Source: Trematomus loennbergii
Taxonomy: Eukaryota > Chordata > Actinopteri > Perciformes > Nototheniidae
Assembly: GCA_012861695.1 (NCBI GenBank)
Contig: JAAOOA010000127.1
Span: forward strand, 24,775,811-24,839,810
Length of the DNA stretch: 64,000 bases
Direction of reading: 5' to 3'
Part shown: positions 11,314 through 25,435 of the stretch, in pieces
How positions within the stretch are numbered: position 1 is the first letter of the stretch
Layout: the number at the start of each line of letters is the position of its first letter
Made by a program: the position numbers and the translations under genes
The notes under the pieces: generated by a model
Databases searched by the model: none
Seen by the model: the letters and a program-made list of their open reading frames with translations, nothing else
What the model was told of the DNA's origin: nothing

Positions 11314-11413
11314 TTATTTTGTAGCACTTTGAGTTTTGTTTAGGCAAATGAAATAATGCCTATGTAGCCTAATGCGCTTATAAATAAAATATATATTATT
11401 ATTATTATTATTA
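11314..11413. mobile_element. Short insertion ending in (ATT)n, unit II
   Basis: Interrupts intron sequence that is continuous in units I and III. It contains GCTTATAAATAAAATA and ends in ATT repeats, like a retroposon tail. Confidence 0.45.
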
Positions 11414-11816
11414 AAAATGTATTATATTGAAAAACAACCGAAAATAAACCAAATAAATAAACCACTGTAAATATGTACATATCAACAGTAGAAAATATAT
11501 ATATTAATAGAGTATATCAAGAAAACACAATATAAAATGTACAAAATAAGTTAAACCTCTGTGGTAGTCCAAGCTACTTCACATTATCAAATAAAGTGTG
11601 ATTGATTCAGGTTTTATACAGACTTGCATTTGAAAAAGATTTTGTAAACTGGGATCCTATTTCCACAAACCAGTAAGGGTAAGGGTAAAACCCGGGCCAT
11701 GTTGATTTTCTATTTCACTTGCGCCACCATTGTAACCACTGGCCCAGAAGCATTTGTCAAAATTGACCCCAATAATAACGAAAATAAACACATCATACAA
11801 TCAGCACAGCCCCTAG

Positions 11817-13640
11817 TAGACCCCCCCCCCCCCAAACCCTAACCCTATATATATATATTCCGTGAATAACTGTGCAATATGGCTGCTACATCTTCAGAAC
11901 TGTTACAGGCTGTGTATTTTGTAAATTGTGTAATTCTTTATTTTTTTTATTTTTGTATCCTCTTAAAGGTGGGGTAGGTACGTTTGAGAAACTGGCTCGA
12001 GATACACTTTTTGTTATATTCCATGGAATGCTCCTAATATCCCGATAGCAATGAATATCTTAAGTGCTTTGACAAAAAATCCATAAAAAAATGTCATCTG
12101 TGGAAGCCGTAGTACTGTAAAAAGCACGACCAATCATTTTAGCCGGCCCGGCTAAAATAACTGGATGGCCTACCTGCCTGTCAGCTTTCCATCTGTGCAC
12201 AAACTTATCTCGTGCCCTCATTGGTCATGTGCGCGTTCGTGTGTGTTGGAGGAGGGGCTCTGTAAGGAAGTAGCAGATTTCTTCCGGCTGTGTATTTTTT
12301 TAATTCTAGCGCACTCAAGCTGGTTTCTCCAAAATTACCTACCCTACCTTTAAGCCCACGGACCCGCCGAAGGGGCCGAAATCACAACATCTGCAAGCAA
12401 AAGTGTCTGAGGGCTTCTTAAGATTTAATAAACTATGAATGTTTCATATCTATGCAACGGGAAGAAACTCAGCTAACTGATCTTTTTTTTTTTTTTTTAC
12501 AAAAAAAACCTCAAAGCTAACGATGAGCCTCTGAATTAGCCACGGGCAAAAAAATATTAAGGCCGTTAGCACAGAACTCTAGCTATACCGATCGATATAC
12601 TTATTGGATCTGCACAAACAAGCTTAGATAACATCCTGAGATTCCACAGATTATAGAAATATAAGGATCATCACTGAGCGATCTGAACTCGTGACAGGGG
12701 AAGCAAATACAGACAACACACGACGTAGCTTTAGCTAGCAAAACACTGAGATATGCTCACCTTAGCTGTTATTCTGATCAAAAGTCATGTTCAATGGCAT
12801 TAAAACGAGAAAAAACGTGGCTGAAGGTTAATCCATAGGTTATAGCAATGTGTCTGTCACTTTGAAAAAATGATTGATAGTCCATAATTCTATTTATGCA
12901 AAAATCGGAGAAGAAAAATTAGCTGCTAATGGTAGCCACCAGAGGCTAGCGCAGCTTCCGGTTTTTCTACGCGTCACTATCACTCCTTATTTGGTAACCT
13001 GTGTGTATGGGGAACTTTCCCTCGATTCCATTGGCTCTGACGGTTAGAAAGAGATGTCAATCATCTAAATCGACCAAGGGGGGCCAGAGATAGGTCAAAT
13101 CCCCCCAAATGACCCCAGAAGTGGGTTTATTTTGCTAAATCTCTCTAAAAAGGTCAAATTCACTTGTTTTGCATCAATCTTGATACAGGGTACTTATTAT
13201 ATGTTGTACTTTGGATTGCTAAAGCTTTTAGTCTACTAACCCATCATCCAAGGGTAGTTTTCACTATAAGTACAAAATAATTTTTTGGACGTACACTATC
13301 ATTTACAGTTTTTTACTAAATTCAATCTGAATTTTCTTTAAAATAAAAAACATCTGTATTGATTCTGACTTTTCTACATCCAACTCACAGGTTTATCATT
13401 ACTTTGAGAAAAAAGATTATTAATTTTCCCCTTTTAGAAGGGAAGATATGGTCATTTGTTCTGGGAATGTCTTTTTCGAGCCTGAGGCCTGAAAAACAGG
13501 CTTGGGGCCTAACAGGTTTTTAGTTTTTTATGCATACTTCTTGTTAAACATAGGCTGTCTTTGGCTCTTTTCTGCTGTAACAAATGTAAATTTCTCCTCT
13601 GTGGGACGAATAAAGGTATTCTGATTCTGATTCTGATTCC
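11817..13640 (+). mobile_element. LINE 3' UTR piece with nested insertions, ending in TTCTGA repeats
   Basis: The right end (13540-13640) carries CTCTGTGGGACGAATAAAGG followed by ATTCTG repeats, a well-known fish LINE 3' tail; the same tail is at 26343-26440. The left end has a C-run and sequence matching 25735-25980. Between them are the MITE at 11967-12349 and about 1.2 kb (12354-13540) in which I recognise no gene. Confidence 0.6.
11967..12349. mobile_element. TTAA-flanked MITE (family 3), unit II
   Basis: TTAA at 11963-11966 and 12350-12353, with inverted ends AGGTGGGGTAGGTA / AGGTAGGGTAGGTA. A second copy is at 26003-26348. Confidence 0.83.
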
Positions 13641-13974
13641 GACATTTGATGCAATAGTAAATTATTTACAAATTAGATAACAATTCAATGAGTTCTTCCT
13701 CATTTTCCTGCTCGGCATATTCTCAATTCTTTCCTGTAAGCCTGCATCTATATAGTTTAAATGTTCTCCAGCAAACACAGCGGGGGTTTCTTTTGCTGCC
13801 TCTTCACACACAACTTGTGAGAGGCGTTCTTATCATGAGGGTCAAACCCTGTGGAGCGAATACTACAGTATAACTAACTACTATACATTTATATAAGGCA
13901 ATTGTTCATTATTCGATCATTAAAATAATTATATCGTGAAATATTCCATCAAAATGTCACAAAGGATGCTAAGG

Positions 13975-14590
<616 letters not shown>

Positions 14591-15184
14591 TAATAATTAT
14601 TATATTGTGGTTATTGTTAAATGTAATTAAATACCCCACTGATGGGTATGACGGTGACATTTCTGCTCAGAGTATTATTGTTTTTATATTGCACTTACGG
14701 CTTGCCTGTCATTGTCAGGAGGTAGAAATATAATTGCTATGTAATTTACTATTGTTTGTTGTCTGCCGCTTGAAAGATGTTTTTTTTGGTGCAAAAATAA
14801 TGTTACAAGCATGTCGCAAACTTTGTCCGACTGCTCTTTGTTAGTGGGCAGGAAGTGGATTTAACAGAGCTTTTGGTTGAACACTAACAAAAGCAGAGGG
14901 AGGAAACCAAAATGGTAAACATGCAGCGTGAAAATCACAAAAAGAACTGAAACTTTGAAAGCTGAGTGGAGCGGCAGAGGTTGTTGATAAATATCTGTGG
15001 GTTTTCTATGATCGCACCTCTGACACAAGTAGCCATTTCATCTATTGGTTGACACAAAATATATTGGTAAATGCAGCTTTAAAAAAAAAATGTTGGAATG
15101 GAAAACAGAGATTTCCCTTAGTAAGTCTCTTTATACAGTAAAGCATAATACAAATAATGTCATGGCTTTTGTTGGCTTCCTTAA

Positions 15185-16486
15185 AGGACCCCTATTATAC
15201 TGTTTTTCATCAATATATATAGGTCTCAGATATATAAAAACATGTCTCTGAAGTGTTTGGCTCCAAATACCAAACAAATCATTGTAGCATCCCATAAACC
15301 CCTCTGTTTCAGCCCTGTTTCAAAAGTGCTGATTCTCTGTCTGTTACTTTAGATGAAAATAAGGAGCCATTCCCCACCCCTCTGATACCCCTTTCACACC
15401 AACGCAACTCCGGTTTCAAGCTCCGTGCTAGAGCTTTTCAGGTTCGGAACCGGTACTTCGGTTTAGCTCCGGCTCTTTTCACACCGCTCAGAGACCGACT
15501 GGTGCTGCCGCTGCTGCGTCATGACGTCACAGTTTACGTCGCTGATTTCTCCCCAACGGAGCTCACCTCACAACAACAACGGCCGGGGACTGCGTTGCTT
15601 TTAATCATACGAAGCCAGATTAAATTAAATAACGACTTCTCCAACCTTATACTTTTCTCCAGAGTGCCGTGGTTCATTGTTTATTAATGTGTTTCATTTA
15701 CGACCGCTGCAGTGCTGCTGCTCTTCAACGGGAGTGTATTCTCCGTTAGCTCCGGGTTAGCTCACACGGCTCTAAAGTATTCACTGTCTGACTGTCACAC
15801 AAGCAGCTGATACATATCCCCAGTTCCCTTAAGTGAATGTGTGTCAGTCTGAATTGACGGTGTTTGGTGTCAGTCTGAATTGACGCGTTTGGCATCACAA
15901 CGCGTTTTTTTTTTTACAAGTGTGTGGTTGCGTTCTAGTCACTTTGCTCAGCACTACTGCTGGTTACAACTTTATTTGCCGTACTCGCCTTAACTGTTAT
16001 CTCAGGTTAATCTCGCCCCCTCCGACGTAAGCGGTTCTTGCTTCTACACGGACAACTTTTTGGTGCTCGAAACGAACCGGATTCCGGAGCTTAGAGGCTG
16101 CTCCGCTGCGGTGTGAACAGGAAAACCCGGTGCTTTTCAAGCACCAGCACCGAACCGGCCCCGAAAACACCGTTGGTGTGAATGGGGTATGAGAGATATT
16201 TGGTTAAAAATAACACAATGGTGCTCTAGGAGGAGATTCAGGTGATAAGGTGTGGGGGGGGGGGGGTTACCTTGGTGGTGATTGGCTAATAGTTTACACA
16301 AGCCCAAAAATCGTTATGACATCATAAAGTGGCCACAATCTGATCAGCTAATTTTAATATAAATGGATCAGGACAAAAAGTGAGAGAATCTTTTGTCCTG
16401 AAACTTTCAGAATCTCTTTCCACAGAGGGGACACACATTTATGTATAAAAAAAAGAAAAAAGTGGATTTTGCATAATAGGTGACCT
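15185..16486. mobile_element. TTAA-flanked MITE (family 1), unit II, with nested element
   Basis: TTAA at 15181-15184 and 16487-16490. It is the same family as 2881-3360, split by the element at 15386-16189. Confidence 0.82.
15386..16189. mobile_element. Harbinger-like non-autonomous element with CCCCTTTCACACC ends
   Basis: 804 bp with inverted ends TACCCCTTTCACACCAACG / TACCCCATTCACACCAACG and TGA on both sides (15383-15385, 16190-16192). Related to 61556-61994, which carries a Myb/SANT-like coding piece. Confidence 0.82.
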
Positions 16487-16660
16487 TTAAAAATCAGCAT
16501 GAGGTTGGATTTGGGAAGGCTGTTAAATAAAGCAAGTTAGCAAGGAAGTAAACAAAAATAATAATAGCAGCAAAACCCATGACTGATGAGCCTTATGGTA
16601 ATATTCTGGCACAACACAGCACATGCCTATAAAAGTGACAGTTACAGACATTATTTTTAC

Positions 16661-16789
16661 CTGTGTGTAATTGTCTTCATCTGCACTGTTGTAGCGGGCC
16701 ACATCTGGAGACACCTGGAACTTGGACTCCACAAAACTGAGGCTGGTGTCCGGGGCACTGAAGCTGTAAAAAATAGATTGGAGCGCCAC
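16661..16789 (-). pseudogene. cat: Catalase E10, frameshifted copy
   Basis: Compared with 62353-62483 this copy lacks two bases near 16764-16772, lacks one G near 16745 and has one extra A near 16733. After these changes [20 protein letters not shown] is readable again and the donor CAG/GTAAAA is intact, but the net shift is minus two. Confidence 0.9.
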
Positions 16790-17543
16790 CTAGAGGTAAG
16801 ACAGACCAAACACTGGTGAGTAAGGGTAGGGAGAGAAAATGCTGCTCAAATACTGAAGTAACTGAGACAATAAAAGGGAAAGGATACTCATAGTGAGGAA
16901 GGTCTCTCTGGTTTAAAAATATGGCATCTTGTAAAGTCTTTTAGACATTCTCACAGCTTTGATATTCTGTGTAGATAATTGGGTTTTTTCTAAGCATGTA
17001 AAAAAGCAATTACAAGGAAGTGGGGAAAGGTGGTTCAAAGGAAAAAGTTGTAAAAAACAAAAACAAAAAACAAACATATGTTTAATCTACAAAAAACACG
17101 ACTGGAAGCAAATTAGGAAAAATGTAATATATAAAACACTCAAAAATGGCAACACCAAAACAAAGCATGAAAACAATCTGAAAATGATGGAAACATTTAT
17201 AGAAAGAATTTCCCAGTGTAGGTTTTTAATATAGTTTTTTGGCCAGTGAAATTGTGATGTGGCAAATGTGTAACTTCGATCCTGCTGTGTTATAAATCTG
17301 GGAGTCTTGAAGTACTGAACTACTATGAAGTTACTATGCTAAATATGGGTAATGAAGTAGTACATTGCATTTATACATTCAAATGGTGACATCTGTTGGT
17401 TGCTATTGGTATTGCATTTGGTGGTGGAGGTGCGCATAGATATATATAAACACATATCTATGGAGGTGCGCTGGACTCCCTCTGCTGGAAAACCCAAGTA
17501 TTGCCAAAGCTACAATGCTCTACTGATATAAGGTCATACAAAC
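16790..17543. other. Catalase intron 9 copy, unit II
   Basis: Matches 62484-63258 of unit IV. No coding feature is seen. Confidence 0.65.
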
Positions 17544-17547
17544 TTAA

Positions 17548-17910
17548 AGTGGACCTATCATGCTATTTGAATAATATAGTGTAGGACCATACAATATAAG
17601 GCATATTTATACTTTTTTTTTTTCAAAATACCAAACAGATCATGCATTTTAGCCATGCCTCATTTTGCTCAATTTGACAATTTATAGCTCTGTTTGTGCA
17701 GGGGCAGATTCAGTGAGAACAGCACCATCTACTGGCCTGGCATATGTACTACAGCGTATCCAGCGCTTTCGAACGGTCAATGGCCGTGGCTGCTGGAGGA
17801 AAATAGAGAGGGTTGTGTTTTCTGACACTTGGTGAGTTCCCTGGAACACCGGGGACACATATTCATGTATAAAAGACGTACAAAAGTGCATTTTGCATGA
17901 TAGGTCCCCT
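17548..17910. mobile_element. TTAA-flanked MITE (family 2) with matching empty site
   Basis: TTAA at 17544-17547 and 17911-17914, ends AGTGGACCTATCATGC / AGGGGACCTATCATGC. Unit IV has the uninterrupted site with one TTAA at 63259-63262. Confidence 0.9.
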
Positions 17911-18240
17911 TTAAATGAATGACTCCATAGATTACACAAGATACACATTTTCACACTATCCACATCTGCTGCTACAACAGTTAAGAATGTGTGTATATCC
18001 TTGTCATGCACACAATGTACAACAATATCTGTTTTCTTTTTTTATTAGTGCCTATTTTCATTCCATATTTTATTCCTTATATTTTACTATATTTTGTATT
18101 ATTTTTAATATTTTTTCTAGTTCTCACCTGTGTTTTTAATTATTGTTTTACTTTTATGTATGCACCACGACACCAAGTCAAATTCCTCGTACATGTAAAC
18201 CTACCTGGTAATAAACCTGTTTCTGATTTATAGTCACAAA

Positions 18241-18800
<560 letters not shown>

Positions 18801-20918
18801 ACAATACCGGAAACAGACGTAGGAAAGATCCTCAGCTCGGTGATTGGATGTTTTAGCCGCAATGCACGTTGGGATATGGTGTTTATGCGATGTGAAAACG
18901 TTAAAAAAAAAAAAAAATACTTTATTCCAAGTGTGCTTGCTTTTCTCTTTATAAGTCATCACATAAATGCATTGTAATACATGGTTTGGCTGCATTAAAT
19001 ATTACACATCTGCCGTAGTTCTTTATTTATAGAGCCCTAATGAGAAGACTTCTGGACAAACTTGAAGAACTGCCGCGGAAACTGAATACGTGACGTGGAT
19101 CATAAATATATAAACAAATAAACAACATCTTACATTTATTTTCACAAAATACGTCTCCTTGCAGTATCAATAGTAATTCGGCTGACTTTTATATTTGATC
19201 CAATTAGTAGATAGGCTATATTTACACCATAACAGTGCACAGCTGATAGACAGGGACTTGTCGTTTTTAAATTTTCTTTGAATATAAGAATATAAATACT
19301 GAGTTGAGAGAATAGTCAGGGGTTTTGGGTGATTGGAGACATATTTATGGAATCAGAATTTCAATAGCTTACCGTTAAATGACAGATATACCTTTCTGTC
19401 TGCAAATCAGATATTAATGTGTAGAAGTAAAACTGTCATGTGAAATAATATAGCAATATCCTGTAAAATTATGTGAAAACATGAATAAAACTACACATGT
19501 TATACATACATAAGTGTCCTACACTAATAATAAAAAGTTATTATGGCATTGTATGCTGTGTGTATTTATTTCACAATAAAGTTAATAGTATTATGTTTGA
19601 TATTATGTTTTATTAACTAGACCACTTTCTGATTAATGATGTGAAATATAAACAACCCTTAAATCAGGCTTTAGTTACACCTGAGTCAAATTCAGGGAAG
19701 GTGATTGTCAAGTGCCAACAATCAGGAGAGATATTTGATAGTTGGTGCTTGAGAAGACTAAACATTTATCTGCAGATCCCTATGAAGTATATTCATTACT
19801 CGTTATACTCTACTAATAGTTAATTAAAGACTGTATATAATGGCTATTTTGAACATCCCTTTCAAGATTTTGAGATTTGCTAAGGTTTATTGACATATCA
19901 TATGCACAACTACGGTGTAGTTATGCAATGAATGAAAAGCTTGGGTCGCAGGTTCCTCAACAGTGCATTACAAGACATCTATCAATATGTGTGTATACCT
20001 CCACCATTAAACTGTCATATTCTGCACATTTCTTATACTATCTACATACATCTTATAAGATTATAATACATATGTATAATATCAGTTAAAATAAGCGCTT
20101 CGACATAGTTAACATTGCAGGAAAGCAATATATTAGTACTTTGTCAGGCTTAATATTTAGATTTAGATACCCCCAAAGCTTTTTTCTCATTCAAAAGAAG
20201 ACCTTAACCTAAAGTAAAGTATTCTCTAATGTTTAATAAAGCCTTATTAGTTTGTCTGTTTTGCACATCCTCCTATTAATATCTTTGGACGTCCTGCACT
20301 AAACTGTTTTATTGTAGAGATCACTACAGTATCTTCTTGATTTTTTCTATTCTATATTTCTATCATTGACCTTCTACTTTCCCCCTATTTTGTATGTACT
20401 CTTCATATTTATTTCATAAAATATAACATAATTTCAACCAACGTGCCTAGGTGTCCCTTTCTATCAGCTGTGCACCGTTATGGTGTAAATACAGCCTATC
20501 TACTAATTGGATCAAATATAAAAGTCAGCTGAATTACTATTGATACTGCAAGGAGACGTATTTTGTGAAAAGAAATGTAAGATGTTGTTTAATTGTTGAT
20601 ATATTTATGATCTACGTCGCATATTGAGTTTCAGTGGCAGTTCTTCAAGTTTGTCCAGAAGTCTTCTCATCAGGGCTCTATAAATAAAGAACTACGGCAG
20701 ATGTGTAATATTTAATGCAGCCAAACCGTGTATTACAATGCATTTATGTGATGACTTTTAAAGAGAAAAGCAAGCACACTCGGAATAACGTATTCTTTTA
20801 TTTGTTTTAAATGTTTTCGGATTTCACATCGCATAAACACCATATCCCAACGTGCATTGCGGCTAAAACATCCAATCACCGAGCTGAGGATCTTTCCTAC
20901 GTCTGTTTCCGGTATTGT
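18801..20918. mobile_element. DNA element with about 460-bp inverted terminal repeats
   Basis: The left arm (18801-19257) is the inverted copy of the right arm (20452-20918); tips ACAATACCGGAAACAGACG. The centre shares segments with the arms of the giant palindrome (19320-19500 with 36330-36510; 19625-19890 with 45330-45640). No transposase is recognised. Confidence 0.75.
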
Positions 20919-20980
20919 TTATGACGGATGTATTTTGTTATACACACATTCCTTCACATTTTAATTTTAATTTACATTAA

Positions 20981-22080
20981 AGTGGACCTATCATGCTATA
21001 TTTTAATAATATATAGTGTAGGACCATACCTATATAAGGCATATTTATACTTTTTTTTTTCCAAAATACCAAACAGATCATGCATTTTAGCCATGCCTCA
21101 TTTCGCTCAATTTGCACTTTTTTAGCCCATCAGCAAGGGCTGATTCTGTGAGAACAGCACCACCTACAGTCCTGGCATATGTACTACAGCGTCTCCAGCA
21201 CTTTCGAAAGGCAATGGTCGTGGCTGTCTCCTCCTGATTGGTGGAGTTGGCCCAATAGCCGTAGCGCCACCATCCTGACGTCAGGACAGTGTTCAAATCT
21301 GGATCAGTTTTTATCAGATCCGTTGCAGCCCCTTTTTTTGAGATTTGGGTATGGAGGAAAATAGAGAGGGTTGTGTTTTCTGACACTTGGTGTCACTTGG
21401 TTCCCTGGAACACCGGGGACACATATTCATGTATAAAATTCCAGCCTCGCCTACTGATTTTAATTTAAAGTGGACCTATCATGCTATATTTAAATGATAT
21501 ATTGTAGGGCCATACCTATATAAGGTATATTTATACGTTTCTGTTTTCAAAATACCAAACAGATCATGCATTTTAGCCATGCCTCATTTCGCTCAATTTG
21601 CACTTTTTTAGCCCATCAGCAAGGGCTGATTCTGTGAGAACAGCACCACCTACAGTCCTGGCATATGTACTACAGCGTCTCCAGCACTTTCGAAAGGCAA
21701 TGGTCGTGGCTGTCTCCTCCTGATTGGTGGAGTTGGCCCAATAGCCGTAGCGCCACCATCCTGACGTCAGGACAGTGTTCAAATCTGGATCAGTTTTTAT
21801 CAGATCCGTTGCAGCCCCTTTTTTTGAGATTTGGGTATGGAGGAAAATAGAGAGGGTTGTGTTTTCTGACACTTGGTGTCACTTGGTTCCCTGGAACACC
21901 GGGGACACATATTCATGTATAAAATTCCAGCCTCGCCTACTGATTTTAATTTAAAGTGGACCTATCATGCTATATTTAAATGATATATTGTAGGGCCATA
22001 CCTATATAAGGTATATTTATACGTTTCTGTTTTCAAAATACCAAACAGATCATGCATTTTAGCCATGCCTCATTTCGCTC
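20981..22080. mobile_element. MITE family 2 cluster with 486-bp tandem duplication
   Basis: TTAA-AGTGGACC starts recur at 20977, 21465 and 21951. The unit 21469-21954 is almost identical to the preceding one over about 400 bp; identical 99-codon frames at 21087-21386 and 21573-21872 are a by-product. A third, truncated start runs into 22080. Confidence 0.85.
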
Positions 22081-22561
22081 TATTGGCGCATTTCCACCAT
22101 GGCGCGGAGCGCGGTTTAAGCGTGCCGTGTCGTGCCGTGCCCGTTTTTGGTTGCGCTTCCACTAGGCCTAGTCACGGCCCGGCCCGGCCCGGGGCCACTT
22201 TTTCACCTCTTTTCTGGCCCGACAAAATTGTGGTTCTATCGGGGCCAACAAACAGGGCTGAGTCGGGCTGAGTATGCTAAACTAGAGAGAGAATCGCTGG
22301 CAAGGAGGCTACAACTACAACAAGATGAACATATTGCTCTAGAAGTCAAGAGGGGGAGAAAAAAAGATCTCCGTCCTCCGTGTTTTATTATATAGAGTCG
22401 TTATTCATTTGTTTTAAAGCTCAATAAATAACAAAGAAGACCTTTGACCGGCACTTTTCTAATTTTGTCCGGAAGATTTAAACTTTAACGGACATCTTGA
22501 CCAGCGAAAGAAAACCTAACTGAAACTCTGCCGCACGGTCCCCTCGTTCCTGTGAACGAGG
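22081..22561. repeat. Composite repeat at the unit III left margin
   Basis: 22086-22270 is a GC-rich repeat fragment beginning TTTCCACCATGGCGCGG. 22390-22560 matches 48110-48260 and 51450-51600. It abuts the broken E12 at 22561. Confidence 0.5.
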
Positions 22562-22596
22562 CTATTGTCTGCATTAACAGCCTTCAAGTTCTCCAC
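22562..22596 (-). pseudogene. cat: Catalase E12 stub, unit III
   Basis: Only the first 35 nt of E12 remain after an intact CATGCAG acceptor. They read VENLKAV, then diverge (NADN). The rest of the exon has been replaced at about 22561 by repeat sequence that also occurs at 48110-48260 and 51450-51600. Confidence 0.82.
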
Positions 22597-24099
22597 CTGC
22601 ATGAAAACCAGTGCAACACACTCAGACTTTAGGCTTTGAAAACAGGTTTTCTCAACTGAAACTAAACCAATATCTGCCAAATTCAGGGCCATTTGTTTCT
22701 TCTTATGAGAACACGAAACTCTTGTCCTCTGTAGTACTCTTGCTTTGTCACATTCTTCTGTGCACCATTCAGGATTTATCGATGTGTATGTGTATTACAA
22801 AGAGACCGAAATACCGTTTCCCACCGTCCCAAAGATTAAATTATACAGTATAAAAATATATACATGACACAACAATAAATATATAAAAATAGCAGTCACG
22901 TAGACAAAATGGATGATTATATTAGAATGAACTAATAAATGGCAAGTCAACAATTCCTTCACAATTTTATCATAGTTGGTGGGTTTTTTACAATTGTATT
23001 GTAAAGGGAGTGTTAAAGTATAACTACGAACAAAATACATCTTAAAAAATCTTGTTATTATTGTTGTAGAGAAATACTGAACCACGTTGCTTTAAAACGT
23101 TTTTTCAACATCCAACTTCATAGTTTGTAATCGGGAAAATAAATTGGTCAAATGTGGTAGATTGTTTTTGCAAAGTGGAACGAGGAAGCATGAACACCGT
23201 GCACAGAGGGTGAGCTGACAGTTTGAGAGCGTAGGGGCAGCTTGAGAGAAAGTAAAGCTTAATGTCTGAACAGAAAATAATGAACTCATTAAATGTTACT
23301 GTATTAGTTTATATGGGTTTGGTAGTTCTCTGCATGCTGCTATGGTGAAACAAAACAACACATCTGGTTGCTTTGCTTCTGTTGTCATATTTGCATTGTT
23401 GGATTTATTTTAAATCATAATTATGCAGATGAAATACTGATTCAGTGCTAGGGTTGGGCCTACAGAAGCAGTTCGTAGTTTGATTCAAAAAATCGCTAGA
23501 GAATTTTATTTAGACTTCTGGTTCCTTAACAAATGGGCCGTGCACCATAGTCCGCAGTTGTTTTTTTTGCTTCCTTGCTGTACTTCACACAGCAGCACAC
23601 CCTTATTGGACTGCACTGAATGTTGTTATTTATTTATGTATTTTATTTTGGTTTATACTCATATTGACTTCCATTTCATAATTGAAGTAAACAAAGCCTG
23701 CTGTGTATCCCTCACTGTGACACGCTGTGTTGCAACCCTGAGACTGTGAAGGTTTCTCATTTCTCTTATTTCCCCTCCTCGACTCCTCGAATCCTCGTTC
23801 CTCCGGTTGTGACCCGGAAATGGATTTCAGCGTGCCATGTTGAAGGACATCTAATTTCTCTAAATGCACATCGAGGACCGAGGATCGAGGATCGAGGAGG
23901 CTCTCTGGAGGAGCTATAATGGAGGATGCACTGATGGATCCTCCGCGGATCCTCCGCAGGTAAAAGGTAAAGTTAACTGATTTCACTACTGGATACTTTA
24001 AAAAAAATCTTCACATGGTCATTCAATCAAAAATCCATGAGTAAATCATAACAGAGTGAAACACTATGCGCAGTAAAGTGTAAGATGGTGAGCACTCAC
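22597..24099. other. Catalase intron 11 copy, unit III
   Basis: Matches 56446-57500 and 60095-60232 in order. It includes a truncated fragment of the transposon 1/2 family at 23755-23960. No gene is seen. Confidence 0.6.
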
Positions 24100-24207
24100 C
24101 AGGCGCTTTTGGATGAAGAGCTGTGCTCCCTTCAGGGCCCCGGCCATGTTCTGGCAAAGTCTCTGGCGCTCCTCTTCGCTCAGCACCTGCGTGTAGAAGG
24201 AGCGAAC
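24100..24207 (-). pseudogene. cat: Catalase E11, isolated copy in unit III
   Basis: A 108-nt open exon encoding [17 protein letters not shown], ending KRL, with an intact GTGAGT donor as in unit IV. It has no E10 upstream. Upstream lie LINE pieces, the hAT/DIRS nest and the giant palindrome, then the IFITM-b flank. Confidence 0.87.
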
Positions 24208-24405
24208 CTGCAAAGAGAGTAGATAAAATCCTTGAAAACCTGATCATAAGGGTTTAATTAGATAACATACATTTTAGTCATCTAAATTGGGCTTTATTTT
24301 TGTCACGGCAGCATGTAAACACACTAATTAAAAATGTATTATATTGAAAAACTACCGAAAATAAACCAAATAAATAAACCACTGTTAATATGTACATATC
24401 AACTG

Positions 24406-24841
24406 CAGAACTGTTACGGCCTAGAGATATTGGACCCCAAAGCAAAAGACTTAGAGAGAGAGATGGTCAAAAACTAAAAGTTTATTTTAAAGCAGAGTCA
24501 CAGGTAACAGCAGTGGAGGCAGGAAGCTGGCTGGCAAGGAGACAGAAAGGACAGGACACAAAAATCCAGGAACGAGGAGAGCGGCGAGACACACCGGAGG
24601 GTCGAACACGACGGAATTATCTGGCAGGGAAGTGGCATGAGGACCGGGCCTTTATGGCAACAGTTTGAAGAGGTGAGTGAAAACAGGTGTGCCTCGTTTG
24701 CTGGTGCAGGAGCCAGCCAACTCCCTGTCACACACCAGCCCTGCAGTGGAAAACAGAGAAGGGAGGGGGGAGACAGAAAAACACACAAAAAAAGCACACA
24801 ACAAAACCAAACAGAATCATCACAAGAACAGATATTTAACA
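24406..24841 (-). mobile_element. LTR-like insertion in unit III
   Basis: Interrupts intron sequence continuous in units I and II. It starts TGTTACGGCC, ends TTTAACA and contains TTTATTTTAAAG (AATAAA on the minus strand), as a solo LTR would. A target duplication is not clear. Confidence 0.4.
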
Positions 24842-25435
24842 ATAGAGTATATCAAGAAAACACAATATAAAATGTACAAAATAACTTAAACCTCTCTGGT
24901 AGTCCAAGCTACTTCACATTATCAAATCAAAGTGTAATTGATTCAGGTTTTTATACAGACTTGCATTTGAAAAAGATTATGTAAACTGGGATCCTATTTC
25001 CACAAACTAGTGCAGGGTAAGTGTAAAAACCAGAGCCAGCTGATTTTCAGTTTCACTGGCGCCACCATTGCTTTCACTGCCCCACTGGCCCAGAAGCATT
25101 TGTCAAACATTGACCCAATAATAAAGAAAATGAACACATTTGATGCAATAGTAAATTATTTACAAACTACATTAAAATTCAATGAGTTCTTCCTCATTTT
25201 CCTGCTCGGCATATTCTCGTTTTTTTCCTGGAAGCCTGCGTCTATATAGTTTACTCCAATGTTCTCCAGCAAACACAGTGGGGGTTTCATTTGCTGCCTC
25301 TTCACACACAACTTGTGTGAGGCGCTCTTATCGTGAGCTTCAAACCCTGTGGAGCGAAGTAGATATAACTACTACAGTATAACTAACTACTATACATTTA
25401 TATAAGGCTTTGTTCATTATTCGATCATTGAAATA

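Noticed and set aside
21087..21872. Two identical 99-codon proteins
   Set aside because: They lie in tandem copies of a non-coding MITE; identity reflects DNA duplication, not selection.
24390..24870. Overlapping 70-114-codon frames on both strands
   Set aside because: They fall in an LTR-like insertion of biased composition and match no protein family I recognise.
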